Shown one piece after another: positions 12,050 through 12,649 of a stretch of 12,649 nucleotides of DNA; the stretch's first letter is position 1, and each line of letters starts with the position of its first letter. The notes below the pieces were generated by a model. That model searched no databases. It worked only from the letters and a program-made list of their open reading frames with translations, and was not told the origin of the DNA. Origin of the DNA: an uncultured Prevotellaceae bacterium (lineage in GTDB: Bacteria > Bacteroidota > Bacteroidia > Bacteroidales > Bacteroidaceae); the NCBI GenBank assembly GCA_946415695.1, contig CAMKTM010000053.1, positions 1 to 12,649 of the forward strand. Reading direction: 5' to 3'. Made by a program: the position numbers and the translations under genes.

Positions 12050-12649
12050 ATGGAAATAAAGGAAAAAGATTCTGTAGTAGTCAGGTTCTCGGGCGATTCC
12101 GGCGACGGAATGCAGTTGGCAGGAAACATCTTCTCTACGGTGAGTGCCACGGCAGGCAACAGCATCAGTACGTTTCCGGACTATCCCGCCGACATCCGCG
12201 CTCCGCAAGGTTCGCTCACGGGCGTCAGCGGATTCCAGGTACACATCGGTGCCGAACAGGTCTATACGCCTGGCGACCTCTGCGACGTGCTCGTGGCGAT
12301 GAACGCCGCAGCCCTCAAGACGCAGTATCGCTACGCTAAGCCCGATGCTGCCATCATCATCGATACCGACAGCTTCGGCCCAAAGGACCTGGAGAAGGCG
12401 CAGTTCAAGACGGAGGACTATCTCGGCGAGATGGGCATCGACCCGGACCGCGTGATTGCCTGCCCGCTCACGTCGATGGTGAAAAATACCCTGCAGACCC
12501 CCTCTAACTCCCCCTTAAAGGGGGAGAAAGTAGGCGAGGGTTCGGGGCAGGAAGCCTCCCCTTTAAGGGAAGGTTTGGTAGGGTCTGCTGTCCTCAAGTG
12601 CCGCAACATGTTTGCGCTCGGACTCGTCTGCTGGCTCTTCGACCGCGAC
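12050..12649 (+). CDS. korA: 2-oxoglutarate:ferredoxin oxidoreductase alpha subunit, KorA (3' end outside window)
   Basis: The first 200 codons of a protein usually about 600 residues long are visible. The enzyme converts 2-oxoglutarate and CoA to succinyl-CoA and CO2 with ferredoxin, or the reverse. The N-terminal gamma-type domain is visible: VVRFSGDSGDGMQLAGNIFS (10-29), STFPDYPADIRAPQGSLTGV (40-59), YTPGDLCDVLVAMN (72-85), and MFALGLVCWLF (187-197). Family members carry this domain fused ahead of the TPP-binding alpha part, which lies beyond the window. The TPP-binding beta subunit korB is expected downstream. Residues about 150-179 (TPSNSPLKGEKVGEG, then SGQEASPLREGLVGS) do not look like the family and are encoded by a double palindromic repeat inserted in frame. 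The ATG at 12050 gives the expected start a few residues before the first strand. Another 2-oxoacid, such as a branched-chain one, cannot be excluded. Confidence 0.88.
   Translation, partial: MEIKEKDSVVVRFSGDSGDGMQLAGNIFSTVSATAGNSISTFPDYPADIRAPQGSLTGVSGFQVHIGAEQVYTPGDLCDVLVAMNAAALKTQYRYAKPDAAIIIDTDSFGPKDLEKAQFKTEDYLGEMGIDPDRVIACPLTSMVKNTLQTPSNSPLKGEKVGEGSGQEASPLREGLVGSAVLKCRNMFALGLVCWLFDRD
12493..12588. repeat. double palindromic C-rich element inside korA
   Basis: The outer ends GCAGACCC (12493-12500) and GGGTCTGC (12581-12588) are perfect inverted repeats. The element consists of two copies of one unit (12493-12526 forward and 12556-12588 reversed), each holding its own hairpin (CTCCCCCTTAAAGGGGGAG at 12508-12526; CCCTTTAAGGG at 12559-12569). 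The unit resembles those at 1762-1793 and 3521-3548. The 96-bp length is 32 codons, so the frame is kept. Confidence 0.8.

Overview
The window looks like chromosome from a Bacteroidales bacterium, most likely Prevotella or a close relative. Four things point there: TAnnTTTG-type -7 promoter elements, AT-rich gene leaders without a Shine-Dalgarno sequence, a type IX secretion (T9SS) C-terminal sorting domain on a large glycosidase, and the fused-subunit KorA type of 2-oxoacid:ferredoxin oxidoreductase. The assignment rests on motifs, not on a database search.

Layout. Positions 1-404 hold the 3' end of an AT-richer gene whose product ends in a phospholipase D-like domain, probably the tail of a larger helicase or ATPase from an accessory region. 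Positions 405-1066 are a repeat-filled gap with an exact 22-bp tandem array (537-672) and a roughly 190-bp element bounded by imperfect terminal inverted repeats (843-1031). Positions 1067-6971 hold four plus-strand genes that look like one transcription unit: a CobB/SIRT5-type sirtuin, a TGS/ThrRS-like nucleoside kinase, a multi-pass DUF5009/HGSNAT-type acyltransferase and a secreted GH27 alpha-galactosidase. A long GC-rich inverted repeat follows, then a tRNA-Arg(CCU) with its own promoter-like element and a strong terminator (7174-7350). On the minus strand, 7681-11547 encodes a 1288-residue secreted enzyme combining a GH2 catalytic module, a GH43-like propeller, two copies of one jelly-roll domain and a T9SS tail. 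The window ends in the first 200 codons of korA (12050 onward).

How the genes work together. The alpha-galactosidase and the GH2/GH43 protein are exported glycosidases, which suggests use of galactose-containing glycans. They are divergently oriented and separated by the tRNA, and no SusC/SusD pair is visible, so this is not a complete polysaccharide utilization locus. The sirtuin, nucleoside kinase and korA are housekeeping or metabolic genes.

The most striking feature is the density and variety of short repeats. A C-rich palindromic unit (GACCCC...AACC..CCC..GGGG) occurs at three gene ends or gene interiors. It is translated in frame inside KorA and at the sirtuin C terminus, and it supplies the stop codon of the nucleoside kinase. 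A second family (GGAGCAAGGGGCAAGG-like) is translated in frame inside the acyltransferase and forms a long hairpin after the alpha-galactosidase. A third family, built on 22-bp phased palindromes (GCAATTGC / GTACATG), occurs in three intergenic gaps; two of its copies are 89/91 identical. In-frame palindromic insertions of this kind resemble in concept the Rickettsia palindromic elements. No complete new defence or metabolic system is visible.
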